From Gammaproteobacteria bacterium (GTDB lineage Bacteria > Pseudomonadota > Gammaproteobacteria > Steroidobacterales > Steroidobacteraceae), in contig JADJHU010000015.1 in the NCBI GenBank assembly GCA_016707425.1, positions 1 to 64,000 on the forward strand: a DNA stretch of 64,000 nt, written 5' to 3'. A model generated the notes under the pieces. That model was given only the letters and a program-made list of their open reading frames with translations, was not told the origin of the DNA and ran no database searches. Both the position numbers and the translations under genes were made by a program. Shown in pieces: positions 42,773 through 52,656 of the stretch. Within the stretch, counting starts at the first letter, position 1, and each line of letters opens with the position of its first letter.

Positions 42773-43150
42773 CTAGGATGGGCGCGGCACTGCGCGCCGG
42801 TAAGAGATGATCAGCAGCAGCTGGTCCTCGAGTGGCCGCATCCCCTGCGGGCGACTCGCTGCTTCGAGGTCATAACAGACGGTGAGCTCATCTCCCTGCA
42901 GATGGAAGATCGCGAGAATGGTGCGCCCCGCACTGGGACCGGAAACGCCAATAATATCCATCGAAGCCGGGTGGACTGTCTCATCCACGCGATAATCACC
43001 GCTATCGACGATGTGATTTGCGTGGTCGACGATCTCGTAGCCCCCACGGTCGAGCACGAGACGGGCCACGCGCAGCTCCTCGACGTCCAGGGGCTGACCC
43101 GAGACCGCGGCCGTGACGGGAACCCAGCTGCCATCCAGCGTGGCGGTCAT
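42773..43150 (-). CDS. TIGR03067-domain protein
   Basis: The 125-residue protein has the lipocalin-like TIGR03067 pattern: LDGSWVPVTAAVSGQPLDVE, LRVARLVLDRGGYEIVDHAN, HPASMDIIGVSGPSAGRTIL, AIFHLQGDELTVCYDLEAAS. This domain was first described as abundant in planctomycetes. No signal peptide is seen from ATG 43150. The function is unknown. It is just downstream of ggt on the same strand. Confidence 0.85.
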   Translation of the reverse strand: MTATLDGSWVPVTAAVSGQPLDVEELRVARLVLDRGGYEIVDHANHIVDSGDYRVDETVHPASMDIIGVSGPSAGRTILAIFHLQGDELTVCYDLEAASRPQGMRPLEDQLLLIISYRRAVPRPS

Positions 43151-43161
43151 CCGGACCCGGC

Positions 43162-44895
43162 TCAATATGAGATCCCGCCCGCGGCTCCGCGCGGGTCGGA
43201 GGCCGCCTCGACCGCGCCCGAAGTGTAGTCCCACACCACCGCCTGCATATTGCCCCAGCGGCGACTCGACTCGTGCAGCTCGTGACCATACGCAGCCAGC
43301 GTCCTGCGCTCCGTATCGCTGAACGCGCCCGGCTCATACTGGACGACATCGGGGAGATACTGGTGGTGGAAACGTGGGCTGCTCACGATCTCCGCGGCGC
43401 TGCGTCCATCGAGAAAATCCAGTGTCGCGAGCAGCACCATGCCGATGATATAGCTGCCTCCCGGGCTGCCGACGATCAGCACGCCACGGCGGGATTCCAC
43501 GAAAGTCGGCGTGGAGGATGACAGCATGCGCTTCCCCGGAGTAATCGCATTGGCCTCGCCGCCCACCAGCTGATATGCGTTCGGTGCACCCGCCTTGATC
43601 GCGAAATCATCCATCTGGTTATTCAGGAACACACCCGTGCCGGGAACCATGAGACCCGTGCCGAACCAGAGATTCAGCGTCAGCGTCGCGGCGACCCGAT
43701 TGCCCTCGTCGTCCAGGATCGAGAAGTGTGTGGTCTGCGTGCCGGCACCTGCAAGAGCGACTCCCGGCAGCGCCGCACTCGGCGTTGCGCGGTCGAGCCG
43801 GATCGAGCTGCGCTGCCCGTCGGCGTAACAGGGACTCGTGAGCCGCGCCACGGGCACCGGCACGAAGTCCGGGTCCCCAAGCCAGACGGCGCGGTCACGA
43901 TGCACACGGCGCATGGCCTCGATGATGGCGTGCTTGCGCGTCGCGGAATCGAGGGACGCGAGATCGAAGCCGGCGAGGATGTTGAGCGCGTCGACGAGAG
44001 CGATGCCGCCCGAGGCCGGCGGCGAGGCCGAGACGATCCGTGCGCCGCGATATTCACCGACGACCGGCTGGCGCTCGATGGCACGATATGCTGCAAAGTC
44101 GGCTTCGCTCCAGATGCCGCCCATACGGCGCACGCCCGCAACGAGCTTCTTCGCCAGGGGTCCTTCGTAGAAGGCGCGCGGCCCGCCCGAGGCGAGCAGT
44201 TCCAGCGTATGCGCCAGCTCGGGCTGGCGAATCAGCTGCCCGAGCGCCGGAACCTCGCCCTTCACAAGAAAGATCCGTGCGGCATCGGGCGAGCGGCGCA
44301 GCTCGCCAAGCTTCAGGCGGATGCCACCCTGAAGCCGCGCATAGACCGGAAAGCCACCGCGCGCCAGACGGATCGCCGGAGCGAGACTCCTCGCGAGCGG
44401 CAAGCGCCCGTACTTCGAGGCAAGCAGGGCGAGGGCGGCCGGCTCGCCCGGAATGCCAGCGGCAAGTGCGCTCGCCGTTGCGCGCTGCCGGTCGGGTTCG
44501 CCGGCGGCATCAAGGAACATGTCGCGCGTGGCGGCGGCGGGCGCCATCTCGCGCGCATCGATCATGACGTCCTGTCCATCGCGCGCCCGGTGCAGCAGAA
44601 GAAACCCGCCTCCACCGAGACCCGAGCCCGTCGGCTCGACCACAGTGAGCGCTGCAGCCACGGCGACCGCGGCATCGAAGGCATTGCCGCCAGCGCCCAG
44701 GATTTCCTCGCCGGCCGCCGTCGCCATCGGGTGTGCGCTCGCAATGGCCGCATGCGCGGGGCGCAGGGCGACGGACGAGGCAGCGGCCACCGCATACGCC
44801 GGCGCAGCCGCCATCGCCACCAGAGTGACGAAGAGCAGGCGCGCCGCCGCGATGCGCAGCGCCCGGGTCAGTCCGCCTGCCCCATCCCCGGGCAA
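43162..44895 (-). CDS. ggt: Gamma-glutamyltransferase (periplasmic)
   Basis: The enzyme cleaves gamma-glutamyl bonds of glutathione. A signal peptide (LLFVTLVAMAAAPAYAVAA) leads into HAAIASAHPMATAAGEEILG and LTVVEPTGSGLGGGGFLLLH. The autoprocessing site is GTQTTHFSILDDEGN, where the second Thr should become the N-terminus of the small subunit, followed by LMVPGTGVFLNNQMDDF and TFVESRRGVLIVGSPGGS. The start is uncertain: TTG 44895, just after the coaD stop, gives 577 residues. Confidence 0.9.
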   Translation of the reverse strand: MPGDGAGGLTRALRIAAARLLFVTLVAMAAAPAYAVAAASSVALRPAHAAIASAHPMATAAGEEILGAGGNAFDAAVAVAAALTVVEPTGSGLGGGGFLLLHRARDGQDVMIDAREMAPAAATRDMFLDAAGEPDRQRATASALAAGIPGEPAALALLASKYGRLPLARSLAPAIRLARGGFPVYARLQGGIRLKLGELRRSPDAARIFLVKGEVPALGQLIRQPELAHTLELLASGGPRAFYEGPLAKKLVAGVRRMGGIWSEADFAAYRAIERQPVVGEYRGARIVSASPPASGGIALVDALNILAGFDLASLDSATRKHAIIEAMRRVHRDRAVWLGDPDFVPVPVARLTSPCYADGQRSSIRLDRATPSAALPGVALAGAGTQTTHFSILDDEGNRVAATLTLNLWFGTGLMVPGTGVFLNNQMDDFAIKAGAPNAYQLVGGEANAITPGKRMLSSSTPTFVESRRGVLIVGSPGGSYIIGMVLLATLDFLDGRSAAEIVSSPRFHHQYLPDVVQYEPGAFSDTERRTLAAYGHELHESSRRWGNMQAVVWDYTSGAVEAASDPRGAAGGISY

Positions 44896-44896
44896 C

Positions 44897-45379
44897 TCAG
44901 CCGCGCCTCTGCTTGCGGAGCTCCTCGGCCACGATGGGGTGAACGAACTCGTTGACGTCACCGCCGAGCACGGCGATCTCGCGCACGAGCGTCGAGGAAA
45001 TGAAGGTGAACTGCTCCTGCGGCGTCATGAACACCGTCTCGATGTCGCGCGAGAGGTGGCGGCTCATGTTGGCGAGCTGGAATTCGAATTCGAAGTCGGA
45101 TACCGCGCGCAGGCCGCGCACGATGATCCCGAGCCCGTTCTGACGCGCGAATTCGATCGTGAGGCCCGCATAGCCCACGACCTCGACGTTCGGCAGTCCG
45201 GCGAGCACCTGCCGCGCCAGATCCACACGCTTCTCGAGCGGAAACATCGGCGCCTTGTTCGGGTTTGCGGCGATGGCCACGATGAGCCGATCGAAAAGCC
45301 CGGCCGCACGGCGCACGAGATCCTGATGACCGTTGGTGATGGGATCGAAAGTACCGGGATAGACCGCGCCGCGTTTCAT
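44897..45379 (-). CDS. coaD: Phosphopantetheine adenylyltransferase
   Basis: CoaD makes dephospho-CoA. The 160-residue protein has AVYPGTFDPITNGHQDLVRR with the nucleotidyltransferase T/H-x-G-H motif, GLGIIVRGLRAVSDFEFEFQ, and FISSTLVREIAVLGGDVNEF. With coaBC at 38 kb two CoA steps are encoded in the window. The ATG overlaps the rsmD stop by ATGA. Confidence 0.97.
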   Translation of the reverse strand: MKRGAVYPGTFDPITNGHQDLVRRAAGLFDRLIVAIAANPNKAPMFPLEKRVDLARQVLAGLPNVEVVGYAGLTIEFARQNGLGIIVRGLRAVSDFEFEFQLANMSRHLSRDIETVFMTPQEQFTFISSTLVREIAVLGGDVNEFVHPIVAEELRKQRRG

Positions 45380-46035
45380 TCGCTCAGGGCTCCGCTCGGA
45401 GTGTTCGCGAACAGATGATACCCGACCTCGCCGGCCCGCCCCGACCGAAGACACTGCCAGTCGACAGGCAGCGGCGGGAGACCCTCCCGCGCCGCGCATT
45501 CCAGATAGACCAGCCCACCCGGCACCAGCCACCCGCCGGCATGGAGGCGGGCAGCCGTCTCACCCAGGAGTGGACCGCCGAATGGCGGATCGAGGAACAC
45601 GATGTCGAAGGACTGCGGCGCCCCCTCGAGGAAACGGCGCGCGTCACGGCACACGACGCGCGCGCCCACCGCCTGCCACTCGGCAAGCCGCTCGGCGAGC
45701 GCGCGGGCGGTGAGCGTATCGCGTTCGACGAACACCACGTCCACGGCCCCGCGCGACAGCGCCTCGAGCCCGAGCGCCCCGCTCCCGGCAAAGAGATCGA
45801 GACAACGGCTGCCGGCGACACGCCCGTGCAGCCAGTTGAAGAGCGTCTCGCGCACCCGGTCAGGCGTGGGGCGCAGCCCCATCGATTCCGCAAAGCGCAA
45901 GCGCCGGCCCCGCCAGGAACCCCCGACGATGCGCAGTTCCCGTGAGCGTGTGCCACGCCTCGGTACGGGGCGCACAGCAGAGCCGCCGCGCGGCGGGGGT
46001 CGTTTTCCTTTGCCGTTCAAGAGCTGCGCACGCAC
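45376..46035 (-). CDS. rsmD: 16S rRNA (guanine966-N2)-methyltransferase
   Basis: RsmD methylates G966 of 16S rRNA. Present are RIVGGSWRGRRLRF, GLRPTPDRVRETLFNWLHG, SRCLDLFAGSGALGLEALSR (SAM site) and IVFLDPPFGGPLLG (catalytic DPPF). The N-terminal 30 residues are basic and not conserved, so the GTG at 46035 may be too far upstream. It overlaps coaD. In E. coli rsmD is divergent from ftsY; here a lipase gene lies between. Confidence 0.93.
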   Translation of the reverse strand: MRAQLLNGKGKRPPPRGGSAVRPVPRRGTRSRELRIVGGSWRGRRLRFAESMGLRPTPDRVRETLFNWLHGRVAGSRCLDLFAGSGALGLEALSRGAVDVVFVERDTLTARALAERLAEWQAVGARVVCRDARRFLEGAPQSFDIVFLDPPFGGPLLGETAARLHAGGWLVPGGLVYLECAAREGLPPLPVDWQCLRSGRAGEVGYHLFANTPSGALSE

Positions 46036-46129
46036 CAGGTTGCGACTCGCGCGGCCTCAAGCGTACCCTAAGGCTGAATTACGACAAGCACGGCGCGCGC
46101 TGCCTGCGACCGTGCGCAGGAGCCCGAGC

Positions 46130-48307
46130 ATGAAAAGCTTCGTTCCCGCTGCATTCATCGCGAGCGGTCTGCTGGTGCTGGCCGGTTGCGGAGGCAAGGG
46201 CGGCGCGTCCGATGTCGGCGCGACCAACGCCCAGAGTGGCAATCTTCCCTCGACGAGCGGCTCGCCCGCAGCGCCGCCCGCCACACCCGCCTTCAGCGCC
46301 CTCTTCGCGCCGCTCGGGGGGATTCTGCCCTACCCGACGGATCTATATTTCTCGGGCAGCACCGACGGCACGCTCAACCTGCCCACGACGCCATTTTTCC
46401 CGGTGACCTTCCGCGCCCCCGGCAGCGCGGTGAGCGAACCCGTCCAGAACGCCCTCGACGGCTTCTCGACCACCGGCCCGATTACGGCACGTTTCGACGC
46501 CGCGCTCGATCCCGCGTCCCTCACGCCGGGCAGCGTGATCGTGCTTCAGGTCACGACGGATCCGGCCACGAAGGCGGTGACCGGCGTCGTGCGGTCGCTC
46601 GTGCCCGGCACGGACTATGGCGCGAGCCTCGACCCGGTGTCCGCCGGTACGACGCTGCAGATCACGCCGCTGCGGCCGCTGGCGCCGAAGGCAAGCTATC
46701 TCGTACTGCTCACGAACGGCATCCGGAACACGACCGGCCAGGAGGCCGGAGCAGACCGTGACTACGCCATGATGCGCACGGCGATCCTCGCGGAGTTCGG
46801 TGCCCGCCCGCCCGGTTCGCCCCCTGCACCGGCCGCCTGCACGACGGTGACGAACGCCACGCTGAACGGCATCTGCCGCCTCGTGAGCACCCAGTTGCTG
46901 GTCGCGGGCGGTGCGGGGCTGAACCCGGCCAATGTGATCCTGTCCTTCAGCTTCAGCACCCAGTCGATCGGCGACACGCTCGAGGCGCTGAACGCCACGA
47001 CGACTGCCGGCGCATACACGCTCACGAACACGGGGCTCACGACCGCTCAGCTGCTGCCCGGTTCACCCGGTCTCGCGCGCATCTACACCGGGACGCTGCG
47101 CATCGCTTACTACCTCACGGCGCCGAGCCCGACGAACCCCACCGCGCCGCTCAACACCTACTGGACCGCTGCCGGTGCCTCACCCGTGCCGGGTATCGAT
47201 CCGGTCAGCCGTCTGCTCACACGCTACAACCCCATGCCCGCGGCGACCACGCAGCTCGACATCCCGCTGCTCGTGACCATCCCGACCGCCGGCTCCCCGG
47301 GATCGAGCGGCTGGCCCGTGGTGATTTTCCAGCACGGCACCCCACGCACTCGCGGCGACGCGCTGCTGGTCGCCGACAGCTTCGCAGCAGCGGGTTTCGC
47401 GGTTTTCGCCATCGACCTGCCGCTGCACGGCATCACGCCTCAGGACACCATGTTCGCGGCGCTGCGCCAGCCCGGACGCGAGCGCACCTTCGATCTAGAT
47501 CTCGTCAACGACACGACCGGCGCGCCCGGTCCCGACGGTACGATCGACGCGACGGGCACGCACTTCATCAACCTGCAGAGCCTGCTCACGAGCCGCGACA
47601 ATCTGCGCCAGGCGGTTGCCGATCTCATCCGGCTGATCCGCACGATTCCCACGGTGGACTACGACGGCAGCGGTACCGCTGACTTCGATGCGAGCCGCAT
47701 TCACGTGGTCGGCTACTCGCTCGGCGCAATCGTCTCGACGACGCTGCTCGGCGTGAGTTCCGAACCCGGAGCCTCGGCACTGCCCATGGGTGCAGCGGGA
47801 CTCACGCAGACCCTGCTCGAGTCCTCGGAGTACGGCCCGCGCATCCGCGGTGCGCTTGCGGCGGCCAATGCGGCGCTCGTCCCGGGCTCCTCGCTCTTCA
47901 ACGCCTTCTTCCGCGATGCGCAGCACGCGATCGACTCGGCCGATGGCATCAACTACGCTGCACGGGCCGTGCAGCTACCCGCCGCAAACCCGCGCAAGGT
48001 TCACGTGACATACATCGTGGGCGGGGCACCAAACCCATCAGGTGGCACGTGGCCGGCGGATCCGACCGTGCCGAACAGCCGCACGCAGGTCCTCACCTCG
48101 CTCATGAACCTGCCTGTGGTCAGGAGTTCCGGTGCAGTGAGCGGCAACGGCGTGCAGGTACGCCTGAACGCAGGGATTCACAACTCCTACCTCGATCCGC
48201 GGCCGGCCCCGCTGGTCACGGACGAAATGCAGCGCGAAATCGCGGCCTTCGCAGCGAGCAACGGCGCGCTCCTGCAGATCACGCACCCCGAGGTGATCGC
48301 ACCCTGA
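46130..48307 (+). CDS. Extracellular lipase-like lipoprotein (virulence-factor lipase family)
   Basis: The 725-residue protein has a lipoprotein signal (AAFIASGLLVLAGCGGKGG). A long N-terminal region follows that matches the bacterial virulence-factor lipase N-terminus (GGILPYPTDLYFSGSTDGTL, ITPLRPLAPKASYLVLLTNG). The alpha/beta hydrolase core has VVIFQHGTPRTRGD (oxyanion) and the nucleophile elbow VVGYSLGAIVST with Ser530. A late His (LNAGIHNSYLDP) could complete the triad. It is likely surface or outer-membrane bound and acts on lipids or esters. CAGGAG supports ATG 46130. Confidence 0.82.
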   Translation: MKSFVPAAFIASGLLVLAGCGGKGGASDVGATNAQSGNLPSTSGSPAAPPATPAFSALFAPLGGILPYPTDLYFSGSTDGTLNLPTTPFFPVTFRAPGSAVSEPVQNALDGFSTTGPITARFDAALDPASLTPGSVIVLQVTTDPATKAVTGVVRSLVPGTDYGASLDPVSAGTTLQITPLRPLAPKASYLVLLTNGIRNTTGQEAGADRDYAMMRTAILAEFGARPPGSPPAPAACTTVTNATLNGICRLVSTQLLVAGGAGLNPANVILSFSFSTQSIGDTLEALNATTTAGAYTLTNTGLTTAQLLPGSPGLARIYTGTLRIAYYLTAPSPTNPTAPLNTYWTAAGASPVPGIDPVSRLLTRYNPMPAATTQLDIPLLVTIPTAGSPGSSGWPVVIFQHGTPRTRGDALLVADSFAAAGFAVFAIDLPLHGITPQDTMFAALRQPGRERTFDLDLVNDTTGAPGPDGTIDATGTHFINLQSLLTSRDNLRQAVADLIRLIRTIPTVDYDGSGTADFDASRIHVVGYSLGAIVSTTLLGVSSEPGASALPMGAAGLTQTLLESSEYGPRIRGALAAANAALVPGSSLFNAFFRDAQHAIDSADGINYAARAVQLPAANPRKVHVTYIVGGAPNPSGGTWPADPTVPNSRTQVLTSLMNLPVVRSSGAVSGNGVQVRLNAGIHNSYLDPRPAPLVTDEMQREIAAFAASNGALLQITHPEVIAP

Positions 48308-48333
48308 CGCGGCGCACGCCCTGCTGTACATAA

Positions 48334-48366
48334 AGGGGGCGGCTTCGGCCGCCCCCTCCGTTTTTC
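48334..48366 (+). terminator. Rho-independent terminator after the lipase gene
   Basis: GGGGGCGGC-TTCG-GCCGCCCCC is a perfect GC stem with a stable tetraloop, followed by TCCGTTTTT. It separates the lipase from ftsY. Confidence 0.92.
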
Positions 48367-48383
48367 CTGATACCGTTCGACCC

Positions 48384-49346
48384 ATGACGACCACGACCTC
48401 AGCCGGACCGGACGAGCGCCATGGCTTCTTCAGGCGGCTGCGCGCCAGGCTCAGCCCCACGAATTCCGGGCTCGCGTCCGGCTTCGCGAACCTGTTCCGC
48501 GGCCGCAGGATCGATCAGGACATCCTCGACGAGCTCGAAACGAGGCTCCTCACTGCCGACGTCGGAGTCGAGGCCACCGAGCACATTCTCGCGGGACTGA
48601 GCCGGCGCGTCGCCCGCAAGGAGCTCGCCGACGGCGAGGCGCTGATGGCCGCGCTGCGCGAGGCGATCGCAGAGATCCTGCGCCCCGTCGCCTGTCCGCT
48701 CGCAATCGATCCGGCGCACACGCCCTACGTGATCCTGGTGGTCGGTGTGAACGGGTCGGGCAAGACCACCAGCATCGGGAAGCTCGCGCGCCGACTCACG
48801 GCCGACGGACGCAGGGTCATGCTGGCCGCGGGCGACACCTTCCGCGCCGCCGCGATCGAACAGCTCGGTGCGTGGGCAGAGCGCTCGCACGCGGAGTTCA
48901 TCGCGCAGGCGGCAGGCGCCGATCCCGGGGCGGTCGCCTTCGATGCCATGCAGGCTGCACGCTCCCGTCGCGCCGAAGTGCTGCTCGTCGACACCGCGGG
49001 ACGCCTGCATGGCCAGGCGCATCTCATGGAGGAACTGAAGAAAGTGAAGCGCGTCATCCAGCGCGTCGAGGCTTCCGCTCCGCATGAGGTCCTCCTCGTG
49101 CTCGACGCGAACCAGGGGCAGAACGCGCTCGCGCAGGCCCAGGCGTTCAACGAAGCGATCGGCGTCACGGGCCTCGTGCTCACCAAGCTCGACGGCACGG
49201 CAAAAGGGGGCATCGTGCTCGCCATCGCCCGCCGGCTCGGAATTCCGATCCGCTTCATCGGTGTGGGCGAGCAGTCTGGCGACTTCGGCGAGTTCGAGGC
49301 CGACGCCTTCGCCGCTGCCCTGGTCGGCACGGAGGAGAAGACCTGA
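48384..49346 (+). CDS. ftsY: FtsY, signal recognition particle receptor
   Basis: FtsY docks the SRP at the membrane for cotranslational insertion. The NG domain is complete: GVNGSGKTTSIGKLARRL (P-loop), AGDTFRAAAIEQL, VLLVDTAGRL and LTKLDGTAKGG. The 320-residue product lacks the long acidic A domain of E. coli FtsY; only a short N-terminus precedes the N domain. It heads the conserved ftsY-ftsE-ftsX group. Confidence 0.97.
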   Translation: MTTTTSAGPDERHGFFRRLRARLSPTNSGLASGFANLFRGRRIDQDILDELETRLLTADVGVEATEHILAGLSRRVARKELADGEALMAALREAIAEILRPVACPLAIDPAHTPYVILVVGVNGSGKTTSIGKLARRLTADGRRVMLAAGDTFRAAAIEQLGAWAERSHAEFIAQAAGADPGAVAFDAMQAARSRRAEVLLVDTAGRLHGQAHLMEELKKVKRVIQRVEASAPHEVLLVLDANQGQNALAQAQAFNEAIGVTGLVLTKLDGTAKGGIVLAIARRLGIPIRFIGVGEQSGDFGEFEADAFAAALVGTEEKT

Positions 49347-49467
49347 GGAAGCCGATGGCGGAGGCACGAACCGAAGCACCGGCGCAGGGGAACCATTCCG
49401 GTCGCACCGCAATCTCTCCCCTGCCCGGGTTCACCCTTCGCGCTCTTTGCGCTAAAAGCCTTCTCCA

Positions 49468-50160
49468 ATGATCACCTTCGAACGCGTCGGCAAGCGCTAC
49501 CCCAATGGTCGTGTGGCACTGGAGAATGTCTCGCTGCACATCGCTGCCGGGGAGATGGCCTTTCTCACGGGTCGCTCGGGTGCAGGCAAGAGCACGGTGC
49601 TCAGGCTCATCGCGCTCCTCGAGAGGCCGAGCCGCGGCGTCGTCCTGGTGAATGGACAGAACACCGGCACGCTCGCATCGCGGCGCATCCCGGCCTTCCG
49701 GCGCCAGATCGGCGTCGTGTTCCAGGATCACCGGCTGCTCCCCGATCGACCTGTCTTCGACAACGTGGCTCTGCCGCTGGCCGTCGCGGGCGTGGCGCTG
49801 CGGGAGATCGACAGGCGCGTGCGCGCCTCGCTCGACCAGGTCGGCCTCCTTGGCAAGGAGCGGCTGCTGCCCGGCGAGCTTTCGGTCGGCGAACAGCAGC
49901 GAGTCGGCATTGCGCGCGCCGTGGTGAGCAAGCCGCCCCTCCTGATCGCGGATGAGCCCACCGGCAACCTCGACCCGACACTCGCACTCGAAGTCATGCG
50001 GGTCTTCAAGCGCTTCCAGGAAGTCGGCGTCACGGTCGTGGTCGCAACGCACGACCTGCACCTTGCGCAGGAGTTCGCGCAGACGCAGATCGTGCTCGAG
50101 GACGGCCGCGTGCAGGGAACTCCCGAAGCGCCACTTCCCACTCTTCAGGCCGCACCCTGA
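49468..50160 (+). CDS. ftsE: FtsE, cell-division ABC ATPase
   Basis: With FtsX it controls septal peptidoglycan hydrolases during division. The 230-residue protein has Walker A TGRSGAGKST, signature LSVGEQQRVGIARAV and Walker B LLIADEPTGNLD. It starts MITFERVGKRYPNGRVALEN. The TGA overlaps the ftsX ATG (TGATG). Confidence 0.97.
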   Translation: MITFERVGKRYPNGRVALENVSLHIAAGEMAFLTGRSGAGKSTVLRLIALLERPSRGVVLVNGQNTGTLASRRIPAFRRQIGVVFQDHRLLPDRPVFDNVALPLAVAGVALREIDRRVRASLDQVGLLGKERLLPGELSVGEQQRVGIARAVVSKPPLLIADEPTGNLDPTLALEVMRVFKRFQEVGVTVVVATHDLHLAQEFAQTQIVLEDGRVQGTPEAPLPTLQAAP

Positions 50161-51077
50161 TGGGCATCTGGGGCGCACGACACGTGCAGGCGCTGCTCGG
50201 TTCGCTCGGGCGTCTGGCGCGCAATCCGCTCGCAACACTATTTACGCTCACGGTGATCGCGGTCGCACTCGCGCTGCCGGCAGTGCTGGGACTGGCCGTC
50301 ACGAACGCCCGGCTCGCCACGGGCGACTTCGCCGATGCGGTCGACATGACCGTCTACTTCAAGACGGACATCCCGCTCGCGAAGGCCGAGCAGCTTGCCC
50401 GCAGCGCGCGCGCACGCCACGGAATCGCCGGGGTGACGCTCGTGAGCGCGGAGCAGGGGCTTGCCGAGTTCCGTGAACATTCCGGCTTCGGCGAGGCGTT
50501 GAAGGCGCTCGGGGACAACCCCCTGCCCCACGTGCTGAACGTCCACCCGACGCCCGATGCGAGCGATCCTGCGGCGCTCGATGCCCTGAAGCGCTACTTT
50601 GCGGCCTGGCCCGAAGTCGACCTCGTGCAGATCGACTCGGAGTGGGTGCTGCGTTTCGCGGCGATTCTCGAGCTGCTGCGGCGTGCATTGACAGTACTTG
50701 CCGCCGGGCTCGGTCTCGGGGTGCTGGCGGTGATCGGCAACACCATCCGCCTGGAGATCCTCAACCGCCGCGCGGAGATCGAGATCACGAAGCTCGTCGG
50801 CGGCACGAATGCCTTCGTGCGTCGACCCTTTCTCTACACCGGCGTGCTTTACGGACTCGGTGGTGCACTGCTCGCCTGGGCGCTCGTGGGCATGGCGGTG
50901 CTCTTTCTGGCCGACCCTGTCGGCCGGCTGGCGGCGCTCTATGGCAGTCGCTTCGCACTCGCCGGCCCGACGCCGCGTGAGGTGGGCGGATTGCTGGTCA
51001 CGGGCGCGGCCCTCGGCTGGCTCGGGGCCTGGCTGTCGGCGGCACGGCACCTGAGCCGGATCGAGCCGCGAGCCTAA
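50160..51077 (+). CDS. ftsX: FtsX, cell-division membrane protein
   Basis: The 305-residue partner of FtsE has a first membrane helix (LFTLTVIAVALALPAVLGL), a large periplasmic loop (residues about 60-175) and three C-terminal helices (VLAAGLGLGVLAVIGNTIRL, GVLYGLGGALLAWALVGMAV, LLVTGAALGWLGAWLSAA). The segment NRRAEIEITKLVGGTNAFVR is the conserved cytoplasmic coupling loop. Confidence 0.96.
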   Translation: MGIWGARHVQALLGSLGRLARNPLATLFTLTVIAVALALPAVLGLAVTNARLATGDFADAVDMTVYFKTDIPLAKAEQLARSARARHGIAGVTLVSAEQGLAEFREHSGFGEALKALGDNPLPHVLNVHPTPDASDPAALDALKRYFAAWPEVDLVQIDSEWVLRFAAILELLRRALTVLAAGLGLGVLAVIGNTIRLEILNRRAEIEITKLVGGTNAFVRRPFLYTGVLYGLGGALLAWALVGMAVLFLADPVGRLAALYGSRFALAGPTPREVGGLLVTGAALGWLGAWLSAARHLSRIEPRA

Positions 51078-51154
51078 GCACTCCCGGATATGACGCCGTA
51101 ACATCATGATTTAAGAGATGATTTCAGGCCCGTCGAGCGGAACTTCCCGCCGTA

Positions 51155-51181
51155 TTAGCACTCGAAGTTACCGAGTGCTAG
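51155..51181. promoter_or_regulatory. CIRCE element (HrcA operator) before rpoH
   Basis: TTAGCACTC, nine bases, GAGTGCTAG matches the CIRCE consensus (TTAGCACTC-N9-GAGTGCTAA) in all but the last base. It lies 33 bases before the rpoH ATG, in the expected promoter or leader region. CIRCE is bound by the heat-shock repressor HrcA. No hrcA gene is in this window. Confidence 0.85.
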
Positions 51182-51213
51182 CATGTCCAGACAGCAAGAG
51201 GGTAAGCGCCACA

Positions 51214-52095
<882 letters not shown>

Positions 52096-52209
52096 GCGCA
52101 CCGCTCCCGGCCTGGCGGCTGGCTCATCAGCCAGGCCGCTGCGCACCGAGTCGAGCTTGCACCTGGCGGGTCGAATCGTCCCCTCACGCGTTGTCGCGCA
52201 AACACGACG

Positions 52210-52237
52210 TGGACAAATGATCTGTTGGCGCTAGAAT
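52210..52237 (+). promoter_or_regulatory. Sigma-70-like promoter for the RNA downstream of rpoH
   Basis: TGGACA (52210-52215) and TAGAAT (52232-52237) are separated by 16 bases. The predicted start is about 52244. There is no protein gene on the plus strand before the terminator at 52629. Confidence 0.6.
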
Positions 52238-52243
52238 AGACCC

Positions 52244-52654
52244 GAAATCGACGCTCCCATAGATGACAAGCGATTGATTTACATAGACTTGCAATGTGGC
52301 ACGGGCCGCTGACTGACGCGCCGGGCCACAAAGCCGAAGGAGTTGATGCGGGTTTCTGACAACGAGAAAACTCAGGCGCTCGACACGAGCACGGGTTCAG
52401 GTGGCCGCAGGTTGTTGCAGCCGCCTGGGGCGGGGGGTGTGAACCGACACATCCGCCATGGCGATGTTCGCCGGAGCCTCGGGCTCCGCCGCCCCAGCCG
52501 GAGGTCGTTATTGCTCGTGGACGCGATACGCCGGTGCGCACGTGGCAGATTCGTCTCGCGAACCCTGTTAATGCCAGCGCCCGGCCGGAGCTGACATCGA
52601 GTGATCCGGGTCGGTTTACCGTGCTTCCAGGCCCCGCGACGCGGGGCCTTTTTT
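52244..52654 (+). ncRNA. Candidate structured RNA of about 410 nt, downstream of rpoH
   Basis: The interval runs from a promoter to a strong terminator. It has nested pairing: GGTTCA with TGAACC (about 52398-52445) around GGTGGC...GCCGCC; ACAT-C-CGCC with GGCG-ATGT (about 52449-52467); and CGGAGCC with GGGCTCCG just after. I could not match it to tmRNA, RNase P RNA, 6S RNA, SRP RNA or a named riboswitch by eye. An Arg-rich frame of 82 codons (ATG 52346, AAGGAG three bases before) is an alternative, but its composition looks non-coding. Confidence 0.5.
52629..52654 (+). terminator. Strong terminator, probably bidirectional
   Basis: AGGCCCCGC-GAC-GCGGGGCCT is followed by TTTTTT. It ends the transcript from 52244. 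It also lies just past the stop (52657) of the minus-strand lipoprotein gene. Confidence 0.9.
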
Positions 52655-52656
52655 CT

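Noticed and set aside
52343..52594. Possible 82-codon gene with AAGGAG before ATG
   Set aside because: Spacing is only three bases, composition is Arg-rich without domain features, and the DNA is full of hairpins. A structured RNA is more likely.
52244..52654. tmRNA, RNase P RNA, 6S RNA, SRP RNA or TPP/cobalamin riboswitch
   Set aside because: Their conserved cores were looked for and not found. Only short chance likenesses occur, such as aatgccagcg and GACAACGAGAAA.
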